From contig NZ_JACXLD010000002.1 of NCBI RefSeq assembly GCF_014705705.1, positions 398,831-462,830 on the forward strand: 64,000 bases of DNA. Reading direction: 5' to 3'. The position numbers and the translations under genes were made by a program. Below, piece after piece: positions 26,682 to 35,727 of this stretch. Within the stretch, counting starts at the first letter, position 1. The number at the start of each line of letters is the position of its first letter. Below the pieces are notes generated by a model. That model was not told the origin of the DNA. It made no database searches and worked only from the letters and a program-made list of their open reading frames with translations. This DNA is from Spongiibacter pelagi. GTDB lineage: Bacteria; Pseudomonadota; Gammaproteobacteria; Pseudomonadales; Spongiibacteraceae.

Positions 26682-27527
26682 ATGACCATTCAAATTACGC
26701 CAGTTCACCGCAATCTTGAATTCAATTTACCGAAGGATCGCATTGCAGATTGGCACCCTGCCGGGGTACAGACTAGCCATTTCTTTAATGCAATGTCGCT
26801 GTTCTTCCCCGATGGCGAGCGCTTCTTTATCGACTCGGTTCGCCATTACCGTGACGGCATTGATGACCCTGAGCTGAAAGCCCAAGTGCGCGGCTTTATC
26901 GGTCAGGAAGCCATGCACGGTCGCGAACATGAAGAATACAACGAAGCCCTGGCCGAACGTGGCATGCCAGTGGCCCGTTACCTGAAAATCATCAATGGCT
27001 TGCTGGGCTTCACTCAAAAATTTGTGCCTAAGCGTATGCAGCTCTCTACCACCATTGCGCTGGAGCATCTGACCGCCATTCTGGCTAACTCGCTACTGCA
27101 AAAAGAAGCGGTGTTGGCGGGAACTGAAGAGCGCTTCGGTGCGATTTGGCACTGGCACGCGCTGGAAGAAACCGAGCACAAAGCGGTGGCTTACGATGTG
27201 TATCAGCGTACTTTTGGTAAAACCCTGTTTGGCTATATCGACCGCTGTCAGGCGCTGATTGTGGCAACGTTCCTGTTCTGGTTCCTGTGTATTCCCATTC
27301 ATATCGATTTGGTGCGCCGCGAAGGCAAACTGTTTGACCTGAAAGGGTGGGGCCGTTGCTTCAGTTTTTTGTGGATCAAGCCGGGCGCCTTGGTGATCGC
27401 CCTAAAAGAGTGGTTTGACTACTTTAAACCGGGATTTCACCCTTGGGATCACAATAACCGCCGCTTTCTTGATAATGTGGACGACTTGGTTAAACAGGTT
27501 GAAAACTACAAGGTGGCTCAAGCTTGA
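26682..27527 (+). CDS. Predicted metal-dependent hydrolase (PF10118 type)
   Basis: 281 residues from the ATG at 26682, which has AAGAGG eight bases before it; a GTG three codons upstream is less likely. His/Glu clusters GQEAMHGREHEEYN (about 90-103), TIALEHLTA and WHALEETEHKAVAYD (about 160-174) look like a di-metal helical-bundle centre. A hydrophobic stretch near 190-210 may touch the membrane. The family is described as predicted metal-dependent hydrolases, but its reaction is not established; ferritin-like or desaturase-like chemistry is possible. Overlaps the next gene (TTGA). Confidence 0.75.
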   Translation: MTIQITPVHRNLEFNLPKDRIADWHPAGVQTSHFFNAMSLFFPDGERFFIDSVRHYRDGIDDPELKAQVRGFIGQEAMHGREHEEYNEALAERGMPVARYLKIINGLLGFTQKFVPKRMQLSTTIALEHLTAILANSLLQKEAVLAGTEERFGAIWHWHALEETEHKAVAYDVYQRTFGKTLFGYIDRCQALIVATFLFWFLCIPIHIDLVRREGKLFDLKGWGRCFSFLWIKPGALVIALKEWFDYFKPGFHPWDHNNRRFLDNVDDLVKQVENYKVAQA

Positions 27528-28537
27528 CGATAAATCCCGAACTGACTTCCGCGCCGAACTCCGCAGCGAGTTTGGCCGGTCGCGCAGAAGTACAAAGCCT
27601 CGTCGATACCTTTATGGGTACCGACTTGGCGCAATGCAATCTCCAGCAATTAGCACAATGGCGGCCGAAAACCGGCTCGCTGTGGAATCGCTTGCAGCCG
27701 TTTATGGCTATGCAGGCGGGAATGCGAACCCATTCGGTAGCCGTTGGCGATCAGCAGCTTTGCTTTTGGCAGGGTGGTCAGCTTGATGGACCGCCGCTAT
27801 TACTGGTACACGGCTTTGGTGCCTCCAAGGAAAACTGGGTCAATATTTGCCGGGGCTTGGGGCGGACTTTCCGCTTGATCGTGCCGGACTTGGCCGGTTT
27901 TGGTAACTCCAGCTTTTCTGTCGAGAGCAATTATCGTCTGGATATTCAGGCGGATCGCTTGGCATTGCTGTTGGACGAATTGGGCATCGAGTCTACTCTG
28001 CTGGCCGGCAGCTCAATGGGCGGCGGTATTTGCGCTCAGTTGGCGGCGCGCCATCCGCAGAAAGTCGCGGGTTTGGTGTTGATGAATGCCGCCGGTGCCC
28101 CCGCTAAATACAATAGCTTGTTGGAAGCTGGGCTGCGCGCCGGGGTGAATTATCTTTCGCCGGCGGATCGAGCCGGGGTGCATCGCACCTTTCAAATTTG
28201 TCTGCACCGCAGACACCGGGTTCAGGGCGCGTTGTTGGCACTGATTTCGGGTGGCGAGATGCCGCATCGAAAGTCAGTGAATGATTTTATCTTCACACAC
28301 TTGGTGGATTCGCTGGTACCAACTTGGGATTGTCTTGGCGGCATTAAAGCGCCGACTTTTATCCTTTGGGGTGATGCTGATCAAGTATTGGACTCTAGCT
28401 GTGTGGATGGTTTTCTTGATCAAATAGAAACGTCCAATGCGGTGATTCTGCCTGAGTGTGGTCATCTGCCGATGCTGGAAGAGCCCGGTTTGACGGTTAG
28501 ACTGGTTACGGATTTCTGGACCGCAATCCGCACCTGA
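27524..28537 (+). CDS. Alpha/beta hydrolase
   Basis: 337 residues from a TTG overlapping the upstream stop by four bases. Oxyanion segment [14 protein letters not shown] (about 88-101), nucleophile elbow GSSMGG (Ser about 164), acid in [10 protein letters not shown] and His in [11 protein letters not shown] near the C-terminus: a complete catalytic triad. Likely an esterase or C-C bond hydrolase acting on a hydrophobic substrate, co-transcribed with the metal-dependent hydrolase and under the same operator. Substrate unknown. Confidence 0.87.
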   Translation: MTINPELTSAPNSAASLAGRAEVQSLVDTFMGTDLAQCNLQQLAQWRPKTGSLWNRLQPFMAMQAGMRTHSVAVGDQQLCFWQGGQLDGPPLLLVHGFGASKENWVNICRGLGRTFRLIVPDLAGFGNSSFSVESNYRLDIQADRLALLLDELGIESTLLAGSSMGGGICAQLAARHPQKVAGLVLMNAAGAPAKYNSLLEAGLRAGVNYLSPADRAGVHRTFQICLHRRHRVQGALLALISGGEMPHRKSVNDFIFTHLVDSLVPTWDCLGGIKAPTFILWGDADQVLDSSCVDGFLDQIETSNAVILPECGHLPMLEEPGLTVRLVTDFWTAIRT

Positions 28538-28566
28538 TATTTCTCGTCTAGGCGCGTTCCTTGTTA

Positions 28567-28602
28567 TGCTTGCCGGAATTTTCCTGCAAGCATTTTCTTT
28601 TT
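28567..28602 (+). terminator. Rho-independent terminator between hydrolase gene and ung
   Basis: TGCTTGC (28567-28573) pairs with GCAAGCA (28586-28592), extended inside by GGAA/TTCC around a TT loop after one C-T mismatch; TTTTCTTTTT follows. It lies in front of the ung ATG at 28605 and excludes the in-frame upstream start at 28566. Confidence 0.75.
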
Positions 28603-28604
28603 AT

Positions 28605-29291
28605 ATGTCCCGACAAATTCAATTATCCGCTTCTTGGCTCAACGCAGTTGGCGACGAGTTCGAGCAGCCCTATATGCAGTCTCTTAAGGCCTTTCTTGAG
28701 CAGCGTCGTGAGCAGGGGGCGGTGATTTACCCGCGTCCAAGTCACTGGTTTGCGGCGCTGGATGCTATTGATTTTGACAAAGTACGGGTGGTGATCTTGG
28801 GTCAAGACCCTTACCACGGCCCCGGGCAGGCGCACGGCTTGTGTTTTTCTGTGCAGCCCGGCGTAGCTCCGCCGCCGTCCTTACTTAATATCTTTAAGGA
28901 ATTGCAGACGGATATCGGTATTCCTGAACCGCATCATGGGTATTTGCAACACTGGGCGGAGCAGGGCGTACTGTTATTGAATGCGGTATTAACTGTGGAG
29001 CAGGGGCAGGCGGGCGCGCATCAAGGAAAGGGTTGGGAGCAATTTACCGATGCTATTGTGGCCGCGTTAAATGCCAAGCGCGAGGGCTTGGTGTTTATGT
29101 TGTGGGGCTCACATGCTCAGAAAAAAGGCGCGGTAATCGATAAGCAGCGGCATTTAGTTTTGCGTGCGCCGCATCCCTCACCGCTATCCGCCTACCGGGG
29201 ATTTTTTGGTTGCCAGCATTTTTCCCAAGCGAATGCGTATCTTGAGTCGCAAGGCTTGCCGGTAATTGATTGGTCCTTACCGGCAGAATAG
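28605..29291 (+). CDS. ung: Uracil-DNA glycosylase
   Basis: 228 residues from ATG 28605. Family 1 UDG motifs: the water-activating [13 protein letters not shown] (about 66-78), uracil-binding LLLNAVLTV, and the DNA-intercalating loop [13 protein letters not shown] (about 190-202). It removes uracil from DNA to start base excision repair. The chosen start falls three bases after a terminator T tract and has no purine-rich ribosome binding site, so translation may be inefficient or leaderless; an in-frame start at 28566 would put the hairpin inside the gene. Confidence 0.95.
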   Translation: MSRQIQLSASWLNAVGDEFEQPYMQSLKAFLEQRREQGAVIYPRPSHWFAALDAIDFDKVRVVILGQDPYHGPGQAHGLCFSVQPGVAPPPSLLNIFKELQTDIGIPEPHHGYLQHWAEQGVLLLNAVLTVEQGQAGAHQGKGWEQFTDAIVAALNAKREGLVFMLWGSHAQKKGAVIDKQRHLVLRAPHPSPLSAYRGFFGCQHFSQANAYLESQGLPVIDWSLPAE

Positions 29292-29301
29292 TCGTTTCTA
29301 A

Positions 29302-29329
29302 TTTTCAACTTCTAGTCTTCAACTTCTAG
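29302..29329. repeat. 14-bp tandem duplication of the ygfZ 3' end
   Basis: Two adjacent 14-bp units (29302-29315 and 29316-29329) match at 13 of 14 positions. The second holds the last codons and stop of ygfZ on the minus strand (Glu-Val-Glu-Asp-stop); the first repeats them just beyond the stop. Confidence 0.75.
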
Positions 29330-30343
29330 GGCATAAGGTAGGCTGCCAACGTTTAGTGTATTGCTATCGTTGGCGAGGTGGATATTGCCCTGCGCGACCG
29401 CATCACTGGTCAGAACTGCAAGTAATGTTACGCCTTCACCACTGTTCACTGCCGACACGATATTACCAATGCTTTGGCTGTTCTCATCGACAAATACATC
29501 ATCGCCGGGCTTGGGCAGGGCGCCGGCTTTTTCTGCCAGATACATATGGCGCTTTAATTTGCCGCGATACTGCATACGCGCCACAATTTCTTGGCCGGTA
29601 TAGCAGCCTTTTTTAAAGCTCACTGCGCCAATCAATTGGTGATTCAGCATTTGTGGAATAAACAAATCTTGGGTGGCGGCACAGACTTCGCCAATACCCG
29701 CCTGAATATTACCCAGCTCCCAATGATCGCTGCTAACAATCTCTGCCTGTTGGGTGAGCGCTGTCCATATTGCGTTTGCTTTTTCTGGTGCTACCCAGCA
29801 CTCGAAACGCTCCTCGATGCCCGGCAATTTAATTACCGTGATTTGTTCCGCCGTGTTGCTGCTTAATGCCGCTTCTGGGTGTTCTTGGAGTAAGCTCTTG
29901 AGAGCTTCACTGCAATTTTCTCCGCTAATACCAAAGCCCACTAAGTTATGACTGTTGACGCTGAGTTTGGCTTTTGAAAAGACAATGTACTTTGCCAGTG
30001 TGGTTTTACTGCTTTCGATAATGTCGCTGCGCATACGCAGCTGAATATTGTCCTCGGCGGGGGAGAATCCCAGAAAACTGCCGATCATACGGCCTTTAAT
30101 ATTGCAGTAACTGCCGTAGCGAGCGGTTTGCAGATTGACTTCGCGCCAGTCGCAGGTGGTTTGGCCCTGTAAAAACTTGCTGCTATCAGGGCCGATGACA
30201 CTGAGTAATTGGTATTGGGTTAAAACCGTCAGTTTGATCTTGCCAGTCAGCTCAGCAGAGTCACCACCGACTTGCCAAAAGCCCTGTTGATTAATTGAGC
30301 TAGAAGGAAATTGGCTTTTAAGTTGATCAACAAATTGATCCAT
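29312..30343 (-). CDS. ygfZ: Folate-binding Fe-S assembly protein YgfZ
   Basis: 343 residues, GcvT-like fold. The signature K-G-C-Y-T-G-Q-E is present (SFKKGCYTGQEIVARMQYRG, about 242-261), preceded by LLSVIGPDSSKFLQGQTTCD near 46-65. YgfZ uses tetrahydrofolate in the repair or assembly of certain Fe-S enzymes. It is divergent from sdhE, as in many gammaproteobacteria. The last codons are duplicated downstream of the stop. Confidence 0.95.
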   Translation of the reverse strand: MDQFVDQLKSQFPSSSINQQGFWQVGGDSAELTGKIKLTVLTQYQLLSVIGPDSSKFLQGQTTCDWREVNLQTARYGSYCNIKGRMIGSFLGFSPAEDNIQLRMRSDIIESSKTTLAKYIVFSKAKLSVNSHNLVGFGISGENCSEALKSLLQEHPEAALSSNTAEQITVIKLPGIEERFECWVAPEKANAIWTALTQQAEIVSSDHWELGNIQAGIGEVCAATQDLFIPQMLNHQLIGAVSFKKGCYTGQEIVARMQYRGKLKRHMYLAEKAGALPKPGDDVFVDENSQSIGNIVSAVNSGEGVTLLAVLTSDAVAQGNIHLANDSNTLNVGSLPYALEVED

Positions 30344-30423
30344 TTGGCAGAGGTCCTATGGGTATCTTGTAATGCGAAGGAGGTGTGGCGCGGAAAATCG
30401 GTGAGATATGAGGTGTCAGCCGC

Positions 30424-30466
30424 TATAATTATCTCGCGATTTGCGAAAACCACCTGTCGACAGGTG
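30424..30466 (+). promoter_or_regulatory. sdhE promoter -10 and a 16-bp perfect palindrome
   Basis: A consensus -10 TATAAT stands at 30424-30429 without a clear -35. About 20 bp downstream is CACCTGTCGACAGGTG (30451-30466), perfectly self-complementary, 26 bp before the sdhE ATG. It could be a repressor site or a 5'-UTR hairpin. Confidence 0.4.
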
Positions 30467-30492
30467 TAAATGAATTCAAGCAGTGGAAAATA

Positions 30493-30753
30493 ATGCTTTC
30501 AGAAAACGAGATCAAGCGGATTTACTGGGGCTGCCGTCGAGGTATGCTGGAAATTGATTTGGTGATGGTGCCATTTTTTGAGCAACGCTTCCGTCAGCTC
30601 AGTGAACAAGACCAGCAGCGCTTTGTTAATTTGCTTGAGTGTGAAGATACTGAATTGTTCCAGTGGTTCCTTGGTAAAGGTCAGCCCGAAGATCCTGAGT
30701 TAGCCAGTATAGTGGCTGATATCAATGCGTTTAGTCGCCAGCCCAAGGTTTGA
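30493..30753 (+). CDS. sdhE: Succinate dehydrogenase flavinylation factor SdhE
   Basis: 86 residues with the RGMLEIDLVM motif (about 16-25) that defines the SdhE/YgfY family and FEQRF, ELFQWFLGKGQPED further on. SdhE promotes covalent FAD attachment to SdhA (and FrdA). It was earlier called the CptB antitoxin. Its 3' end overlaps the YgfX gene by 29 bases, so the two are co-translated. Confidence 0.95.
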   Translation: MLSENEIKRIYWGCRRGMLEIDLVMVPFFEQRFRQLSEQDQQRFVNLLECEDTELFQWFLGKGQPEDPELASIVADINAFSRQPKV

Positions 30754-31189
30754 TTTAAGTCCTTCTTTTATTTTGCAGATTTACTTGCTGCTTGTGGCGG
30801 GCGTGTTCTCGGTAATTTTGCTTTGTTGGTTAACCGTTGTTAGCGATCGACCGCACTTGCTTGCGCTAGGGCTAGTGATGTTGGGTGGCGGTTTGGTTTA
30901 TTTATTGCGGGCCTTGCGCAGTGCTCGACTCCGTCTTCCGCGATCGATCATTGGCCTGTGTTTTCGGCAAGGTGAATGGCAGTTGATGTCGCGAGAGGGT
31001 GAGCGCCAGATTGGCGTTTGGCTTGGAGTGAGAATCCTGCCTTGGGTTGTGGTACTTCATCTAGCGCCGGATGAGCAGCAGCGATGGCGGCGACGCTATC
31101 TCCCTATCTTTAGAGATCAGCTTGCTGCAGAACAGTGGCGCCAGCTTCGCGTGTTTTGCAATGCGGCGCCGCTTTGTTCTGAATCTTAA
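30725..31189 (+). CDS. ygfX: YgfX/CptA-like membrane protein
   Basis: 154 residues. Two adjacent membrane helices (about 15-40 and 45-63), then a soluble part with a WQLMSREGERQIGVWLG beta segment and a C-terminal RRYLPIFRDQLAAEQWRQLRV, the YgfX pattern. In E. coli YgfX was described as a toxin affecting FtsZ and MreB, and as the partner of SdhE. Start ATG is inside sdhE. Confidence 0.85.
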   Translation: MRLVASPRFDLSPSFILQIYLLLVAGVFSVILLCWLTVVSDRPHLLALGLVMLGGGLVYLLRALRSARLRLPRSIIGLCFRQGEWQLMSREGERQIGVWLGVRILPWVVVLHLAPDEQQRWRRRYLPIFRDQLAAEQWRQLRVFCNAAPLCSES

Positions 31190-31226
31190 GAACCTAGAGA
31201 TTCAGGGACTGGAGCATACGGGGGCC

Positions 31227-32810
31227 TTAGCCCGGAAAATTTGCTGGAGTCAGTACGGTGTCATCCGCGCTGGGCAAAAGATCCGGGTAATCCAATGTGT
31301 AATGCAGGCCGCGACTTTCCTTGCGCTCAAGTGCTGAGCGAATAATCAATTCCGACACCATGGCCAAATTGCGCAATTCCAAAAGGTCATTGCTGACCTT
31401 GTAGTTGGAGTAGTAGTCGGCAATTTCCTGCTGTAACAGCACGGCTCGGTTTAAGGCGCGTTGCAGGCGCTTATTGGTGCGGACAATGCCCACGTAGTCC
31501 CACATAAAGCGGCGCAGCTCATCCCAGTTGTGAGAAATCACCACGTCTTCATCTGAATCAGTTACCTGAGACTCATCCCAAATGGGGGCGATTTCAGGGT
31601 CGGGCAGGGTGGCAAGTTGCTCCGATAAATCGCGTGCGGCGGCAGCACCGTACACCAAGCATTCCAGCAGAGAGTTGCTGGCCAGCCGGTTGGCGCCATG
31701 CAAGCCAGTGAAGGAACATTCACCAATAGCGTATAGCCCGGGCAGGTCGGTGCGACCTTGCTCGTTCACCATAATGCCGCCGCAGGTGTAATGGGCGGCG
31801 GGAACGACCGGAATCGGTTCGCGGCTGATGTCGATGCCCAGCTCCAAGCAGCGCGCACGAATGGTGGGGAAGTGTTCCAGTAAGAACTCTGGCGACTTGT
31901 GGCTAATGTCGAGGTACACACAATCGCTGCCAAGACGTTTCATTTCATGGTCGATGGCGCGGGCGACAATATCGCGTGGAGCCAATTCACCGCGTTCATC
32001 GTAGCGATGCATAAACTGTTGGCCATTGGGCAGTAATAGCTTGCCGCCTTCGCCGCGAATGGCTTCAGTAATCAAAAAGGATTTTGCCTTGGGGTGATAC
32101 AGGCAGGTTGGGTGAAACTGATTGAATTCGAGGTTGGCGACTCGGCAGCCGGCTCGCCAAGCCATGGCAATACCGTCGCCGCTGGCGCCATCGGGATTGC
32201 TGGTATATAGATAGGCTTTGTTGGCTCCGCCAGTAGCCAGTACCACCGCTTTGGCTTGGAATAACACGACGTGGCCACTCTTGCGGTCGAGCACATAGGC
32301 GCCGTGGCAGCGGCGGTTGCGTCGCACCAAATCCACCGCAACGTGAAAATTAAACAGGGTGATATTGGGGTGTTTGCTGGCTTGTTGAATCAGGGTGTTT
32401 GACACCGCTCGGCCAGTGGCGTCGGCGGCGTGGATAATCCGGCGATGGCTATGGCCACCCTCTCTGGTGAGGTGAAGTTCGCCCGGATCATTTTGGAAGC
32501 GGGTGAATTGCACGCCTTGTTCCAGCAGCCAATCCACGGTTTCGCTGCTGTGTTCTACGGTGAATCGCACCGCATCTTCATGGCACAGGCCGGCGCCAGC
32601 ATCCAGAGTGTCGGCAACGTGAGCATCAACACTGTCGCGATCGTGTAGTACCGCAGCAATACCCCCTTGTGCCCAGTGGGTGGCACCCTCGGTCAATTCG
32701 CCTTTGCAAATGACGGCGATCTTGGCTTTGTCGGCTAAACGCAAGGCCAAGCTCAGGCCGGCGGCGCCGCTGCCAATCACCAGAATGTCGTGGAGGTGGT
32801 AATGCTGCAT
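31227..32810 (-). CDS. nadB: L-aspartate oxidase
   Basis: 527 residues from ATG 32810 (an in-frame TTG lies at 32834). FAD dinucleotide fold [16 protein letters not shown] at the N-terminus; [10 protein letters not shown]; active-site region with [52 protein letters not shown]; and a C-terminal helical domain. It oxidises aspartate to iminoaspartate for NAD synthesis with NadA. Divergent from rpoE, as in E. coli. Confidence 0.96.
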   Translation of the reverse strand: MQHYHLHDILVIGSGAAGLSLALRLADKAKIAVICKGELTEGATHWAQGGIAAVLHDRDSVDAHVADTLDAGAGLCHEDAVRFTVEHSSETVDWLLEQGVQFTRFQNDPGELHLTREGGHSHRRIIHAADATGRAVSNTLIQQASKHPNITLFNFHVAVDLVRRNRRCHGAYVLDRKSGHVVLFQAKAVVLATGGANKAYLYTSNPDGASGDGIAMAWRAGCRVANLEFNQFHPTCLYHPKAKSFLITEAIRGEGGKLLLPNGQQFMHRYDERGELAPRDIVARAIDHEMKRLGSDCVYLDISHKSPEFLLEHFPTIRARCLELGIDISREPIPVVPAAHYTCGGIMVNEQGRTDLPGLYAIGECSFTGLHGANRLASNSLLECLVYGAAAARDLSEQLATLPDPEIAPIWDESQVTDSDEDVVISHNWDELRRFMWDYVGIVRTNKRLQRALNRAVLLQQEIADYYSNYKVSNDLLELRNLAMVSELIIRSALERKESRGLHYTLDYPDLLPSADDTVLTPANFPG

Positions 32811-32935
32811 GTTATCTTTGTCTCTAAGGCGCAAAAATCAAGGCGCTGAGTATACTGCCAGTAGGGTGCATACCAAAGGCTCATAGTCGATAATAGGCTC
32901 AAACCAAAAAAGCTGAACAAAAAATGCAAGTGACA

Positions 32936-32962
32936 GAACTTTTATTTAATACCTGTGTCTAC
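32936..32962 (+). promoter_or_regulatory. Sigma-E-type promoter of the rpoE operon
   Basis: GAACTT (32936-32941), 16-bp spacer, TCTAC (32958-32962). This matches the ECF sigma-E/AlgU consensus (GAACTT-N16-TCTGA) and lies about 60 bp before rpoE, as expected for autoregulation. Confidence 0.75.
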
Positions 32963-33021
32963 CCATCAGACGCGCTGCGTGGCAGCTCAAGTTGGATTGG
33001 GCTGGTGGTTCGAGAGGGGAT

Positions 33022-33618
33022 ATGAGCCAGCCTGAAAAAACAGATGAACAATTGGTCGCGCTGGCCAAGAAAGGTGATCGCCGGGCTTTTGATTTTCTTG
33101 TATTGAAATATCAGCACAAGATTTTCAGCCTGATTTCACGCTATGTCAAAGACGCGGACGAAATTCAGGACGTTGCGCAAGAAGCCTTTGTAAAAGCCTA
33201 TCGTGCTCTGCCGCGTTTTCGTGGAGACAGTGCTTTTTATACTTGGCTTTATCGCATCGCGATTAATACCGCCAAAAACTATCTGGTGTCTCGCAGCCGC
33301 AGACCGCCCGGTAGCGATGTCGATGTCAGCGATGCCGAGTTTTTTGAAGGGCCTTCGGCCTTAAAAGACATCGAGACTCCGGAAAATCGCCTGTTTGGTG
33401 ATGAATTGCAGCGGGTGGTTCAAACCGCGATTCAAGGCCTGCCAGAAGATTTGCGCTCTGCGCTAACGTTGCGGGAATTTGATGGTCTGAGTTATGAAGA
33501 TATTGCCGAGGTGATGGACTGCCCGGTAGGTACGGTTCGGTCGCGCATTTTTCGCGCCCGAGAAGCAGTGGAAAACCGGGTGAAGGCCCAGATGAATGGT
33601 GAAGAGGTGATGGCATGA
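33022..33618 (+). CDS. rpoE: ECF sigma factor sigma-E (RpoE/AlgU)
   Basis: 198 residues from ATG 33022 (MSQPEKTDEQLVALAKKGD), preceded by GAGAGGGGA; an in-frame upstream start at 32992 is unlikely. Region 2 with FDFLVLKYQHKIFSL and DVAQEAFVKAYRALPRFRGDSAFYTWLYRIAINTAKN split over about 25-95, and region 4 with LREFDGLSYEDIAEVMDCPVGTVRSRIFRARE. It directs the envelope-stress response. First gene of rpoE-rseABC. Confidence 0.97.
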   Translation: MSQPEKTDEQLVALAKKGDRRAFDFLVLKYQHKIFSLISRYVKDADEIQDVAQEAFVKAYRALPRFRGDSAFYTWLYRIAINTAKNYLVSRSRRPPGSDVDVSDAEFFEGPSALKDIETPENRLFGDELQRVVQTAIQGLPEDLRSALTLREFDGLSYEDIAEVMDCPVGTVRSRIFRAREAVENRVKAQMNGEEVMA

Positions 33619-34202
33619 GTGATTTGCTAAAAGAGTCGCTATCGGCACTGATGGATGGTGAGGCCAGTGAGCTGGAATTGCGCCGTCTATTAAAGAGTGA
33701 CGATCCGGCGCTGCGCGAACAATGGGCGGTAATGCATCGCCATCGCGACAGTCTGCATGAACCTGTGGCCTTCGCCAATTTGGATATTTCCTCACGCGTT
33801 ATGGCTGAACTGGATTCCGTTAAGCAGGAGTCGTCCGGTCAAACTTGGCGTCAGGCGCTAAGCGGTTTGGCGGTGGCGGCGAGTGTGGCAGCGGTGGTGG
33901 TGTTCGGCGGCAATTTGAGCCAGCTTGGTGGTGGCAATCCCACAGTGGCAGATTCTGGCCGGGTATACCCAGCTACGGCGACAATGGCGACCGGCAATGT
34001 TCCGGTTAGCGCGGAGTTTGGCCAGTCGCCAATTTACCCCCTTAATCAATCTAATATCGCACCGGCTCCGGCGCCAGATGCGCTGGCGACTCAGCAGGCG
34101 CGGGAGCGTTTTGAAGCGCTGTTGCGTAAGCACACGGATAATGCGGCATTAAATAATGGGCAGGGAATTATTTCCTACGCGCGAGTGGCCCAGCCAGAGT
34201 GA
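33615..34202 (+). CDS. rseA: Anti-sigma-E factor RseA (MucA)
   Basis: 195 residues. N-terminal sigma-binding domain (ESLSALMDGEASELELRRLL, about 7-26), one membrane helix (about 82-100, ALSGLAVAASVAAVVVFGG) and a periplasmic tail that would be bound by RseB and cut by DegS-type protease. Overlaps rpoE by ATGA. It sequesters sigma-E at the inner membrane. Confidence 0.93.
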   Translation: MSDLLKESLSALMDGEASELELRRLLKSDDPALREQWAVMHRHRDSLHEPVAFANLDISSRVMAELDSVKQESSGQTWRQALSGLAVAASVAAVVVFGGNLSQLGGGNPTVADSGRVYPATATMATGNVPVSAEFGQSPIYPLNQSNIAPAPAPDALATQQARERFEALLRKHTDNAALNNGQGIISYARVAQPE

Positions 34203-35107
34203 CATCAATGCGACCACTGCTGACGGCAATATTACTGGGCTTCTCGCTAATTACAGCGGCGTCTGAGAATACCGCCGACAGCGAGGTTTTGAGCTGGCTT
34301 GAGCGCATGGGGCAAAGTCATCACCAGCTCAGCTATCAAGGTATCGTTACCTACCAAGTTGGCGAGCAATTAAGTAGTTTTCGGGTTCGCCACTGGCTGG
34401 AAAATGGTCAGGAACACGAGAGTCTTGAGCCCTTGGATGGGCAGTCTTCTGAAGTTCACAAGCAGCGCCAAGAGCAGGATTGTGAGCACACCAATAGCCA
34501 ACTATTGCGCCGGGTCAAACTGGATGCATCTGAGGGCGGTCTTCACGCTTCTTATCAGCTTTCAATGCAGGGTGATCGGCGTCAGGCGGGGCGTGAGGCA
34601 GTGGAATTACTGCTGCAACCCAAAGACAGTTATCGCTATGGCTACCGAATGGTGCTCGATGCTGATACCGGTTTGATGCTGCGCAACGAAATTTTGAGCC
34701 TGCAAGGCGATCCGTTAGAGCGTTTTCAATTTGTTATGTTGGATATTGATACGGCGCAGATTGATGATGCAGCTGAAGTATTGTTGGACTCAGCGATGCC
34801 TAATCAAACACAGCAAGCGGATTTGGCTTGGCAGCCTACTTGGTTGCCCGCAGGGTTTAAGCTTTCTGAGACGGCGACAAGTGATTTACAGAGTCAAAGT
34901 TATACCGATGGCTTGGCGGTAATTTCAATTTTTATCGAACCTTTGGATAGCCGTTATCCCGGTCGTGATATGGGTATGCGTCACGGTGCCTCCGTAAGTT
35001 ATAGTGTGGCCTATCCGGATCAGCAGGTGCTGGTCACGGTGGTGGGCGAAGTGCCCTTGGTGACTGTGCGGGAAGTGGCGCACTCAATGCGCTGGAGCGA
35101 GAAATGA
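34199..35107 (+). CDS. rseB: Periplasmic sigma-E regulator RseB (MucB)
   Basis: 302 residues from GTG 34199, or 299 from ATG 34208, which begins the signal peptide MRPLLTAILLGFSLITAASE. The MucB/RseB fold is shown by LSYQGIVTYQVGEQLSSFRVRH (cut here into two parts of the first domain), GYRMVLDADTGLMLRNE and a C-terminal domain with VSYSVAYPDQQVLVTVVGEVP. It guards RseA from proteolysis and senses lipids or lipoprotein precursors. Confidence 0.92.
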   Translation: MTSMRPLLTAILLGFSLITAASENTADSEVLSWLERMGQSHHQLSYQGIVTYQVGEQLSSFRVRHWLENGQEHESLEPLDGQSSEVHKQRQEQDCEHTNSQLLRRVKLDASEGGLHASYQLSMQGDRRQAGREAVELLLQPKDSYRYGYRMVLDADTGLMLRNEILSLQGDPLERFQFVMLDIDTAQIDDAAEVLLDSAMPNQTQQADLAWQPTWLPAGFKLSETATSDLQSQSYTDGLAVISIFIEPLDSRYPGRDMGMRHGASVSYSVAYPDQQVLVTVVGEVPLVTVREVAHSMRWSEK

Positions 35108-35580
35108 TTGTTGAAACTGGTCGAGTTGTTGCCATAGAGCAGCAGGCGCTCTGGATAGAAACGATCCAAAAAAGTACCTGTGGTAGCTGCACGGCTAAAA
35201 ATGGCTGCGGTCAGGGCCTGATGAATCGGGTAATGGATGGGCGCCGCAACCAGCTTAAGGTGCCGCTGGGCGAGTTTTCAGCTGCGGATTTTGCCATTGA
35301 TGATCGGGTCGAAATGGGCGTAGAAGAATCGACGCTGCTTTCTGGTGCCTTGATGGTGTATCTGCTGCCGCTGTTTTCCATGATCGCGGGTATGGGGCTG
35401 ATCAGCCAGTGGGATAGCCGTGATGGCATTGCGGCTTTGGGCGCGGCTTTAGGTTTTGTATTTGGCCTGCTGGTGTTGCGGGTTTATAACCGCTGGTTGG
35501 AGCGCCGTGGCCGCGCGCAAACAGTATTGCTTGGGCGCTGCCGTGCGGCGGGCGTTCAAACCCTAGATTTTCAACATTGA
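35104..35580 (+). CDS. rseC: Sigma-E regulatory protein RseC (MucC)
   Basis: 158 residues. N-terminal cysteine cluster CGSC-x5-CG (about 24-34), two membrane helices (about 80-100 and 110-130), and a basic C-terminus: the RseC/MucC layout. Overlaps rseB by ATGA. Its role in sigma-E control is accessory. The mucD/degP gene that normally follows in pseudomonads is missing; lepA comes next. Confidence 0.93.
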   Translation: MIVETGRVVAIEQQALWIETIQKSTCGSCTAKNGCGQGLMNRVMDGRRNQLKVPLGEFSAADFAIDDRVEMGVEESTLLSGALMVYLLPLFSMIAGMGLISQWDSRDGIAALGAALGFVFGLLVLRVYNRWLERRGRAQTVLLGRCRAAGVQTLDFQH

Positions 35581-35727
35581 CGCCGGTTTTGGCTGATTGT
35601 CTGGCCGTTTTCTCTTCGCTAAGTTTTCCTTCTTTTATCAATACCTTGCTTCGCCGTCATAGCGCTGGAGCGGGGCTTGCGATACAATCCGCCCCTGTTT
35701 TTTCTGCCCCTTAGGTGTATTGCAAGC

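Noticed and set aside
30493..31189. sdhE-ygfX as a toxin-antitoxin module
   Set aside because: The CptAB label is historical; SdhE's flavinylation role is better established and the pair is core housekeeping in this class.
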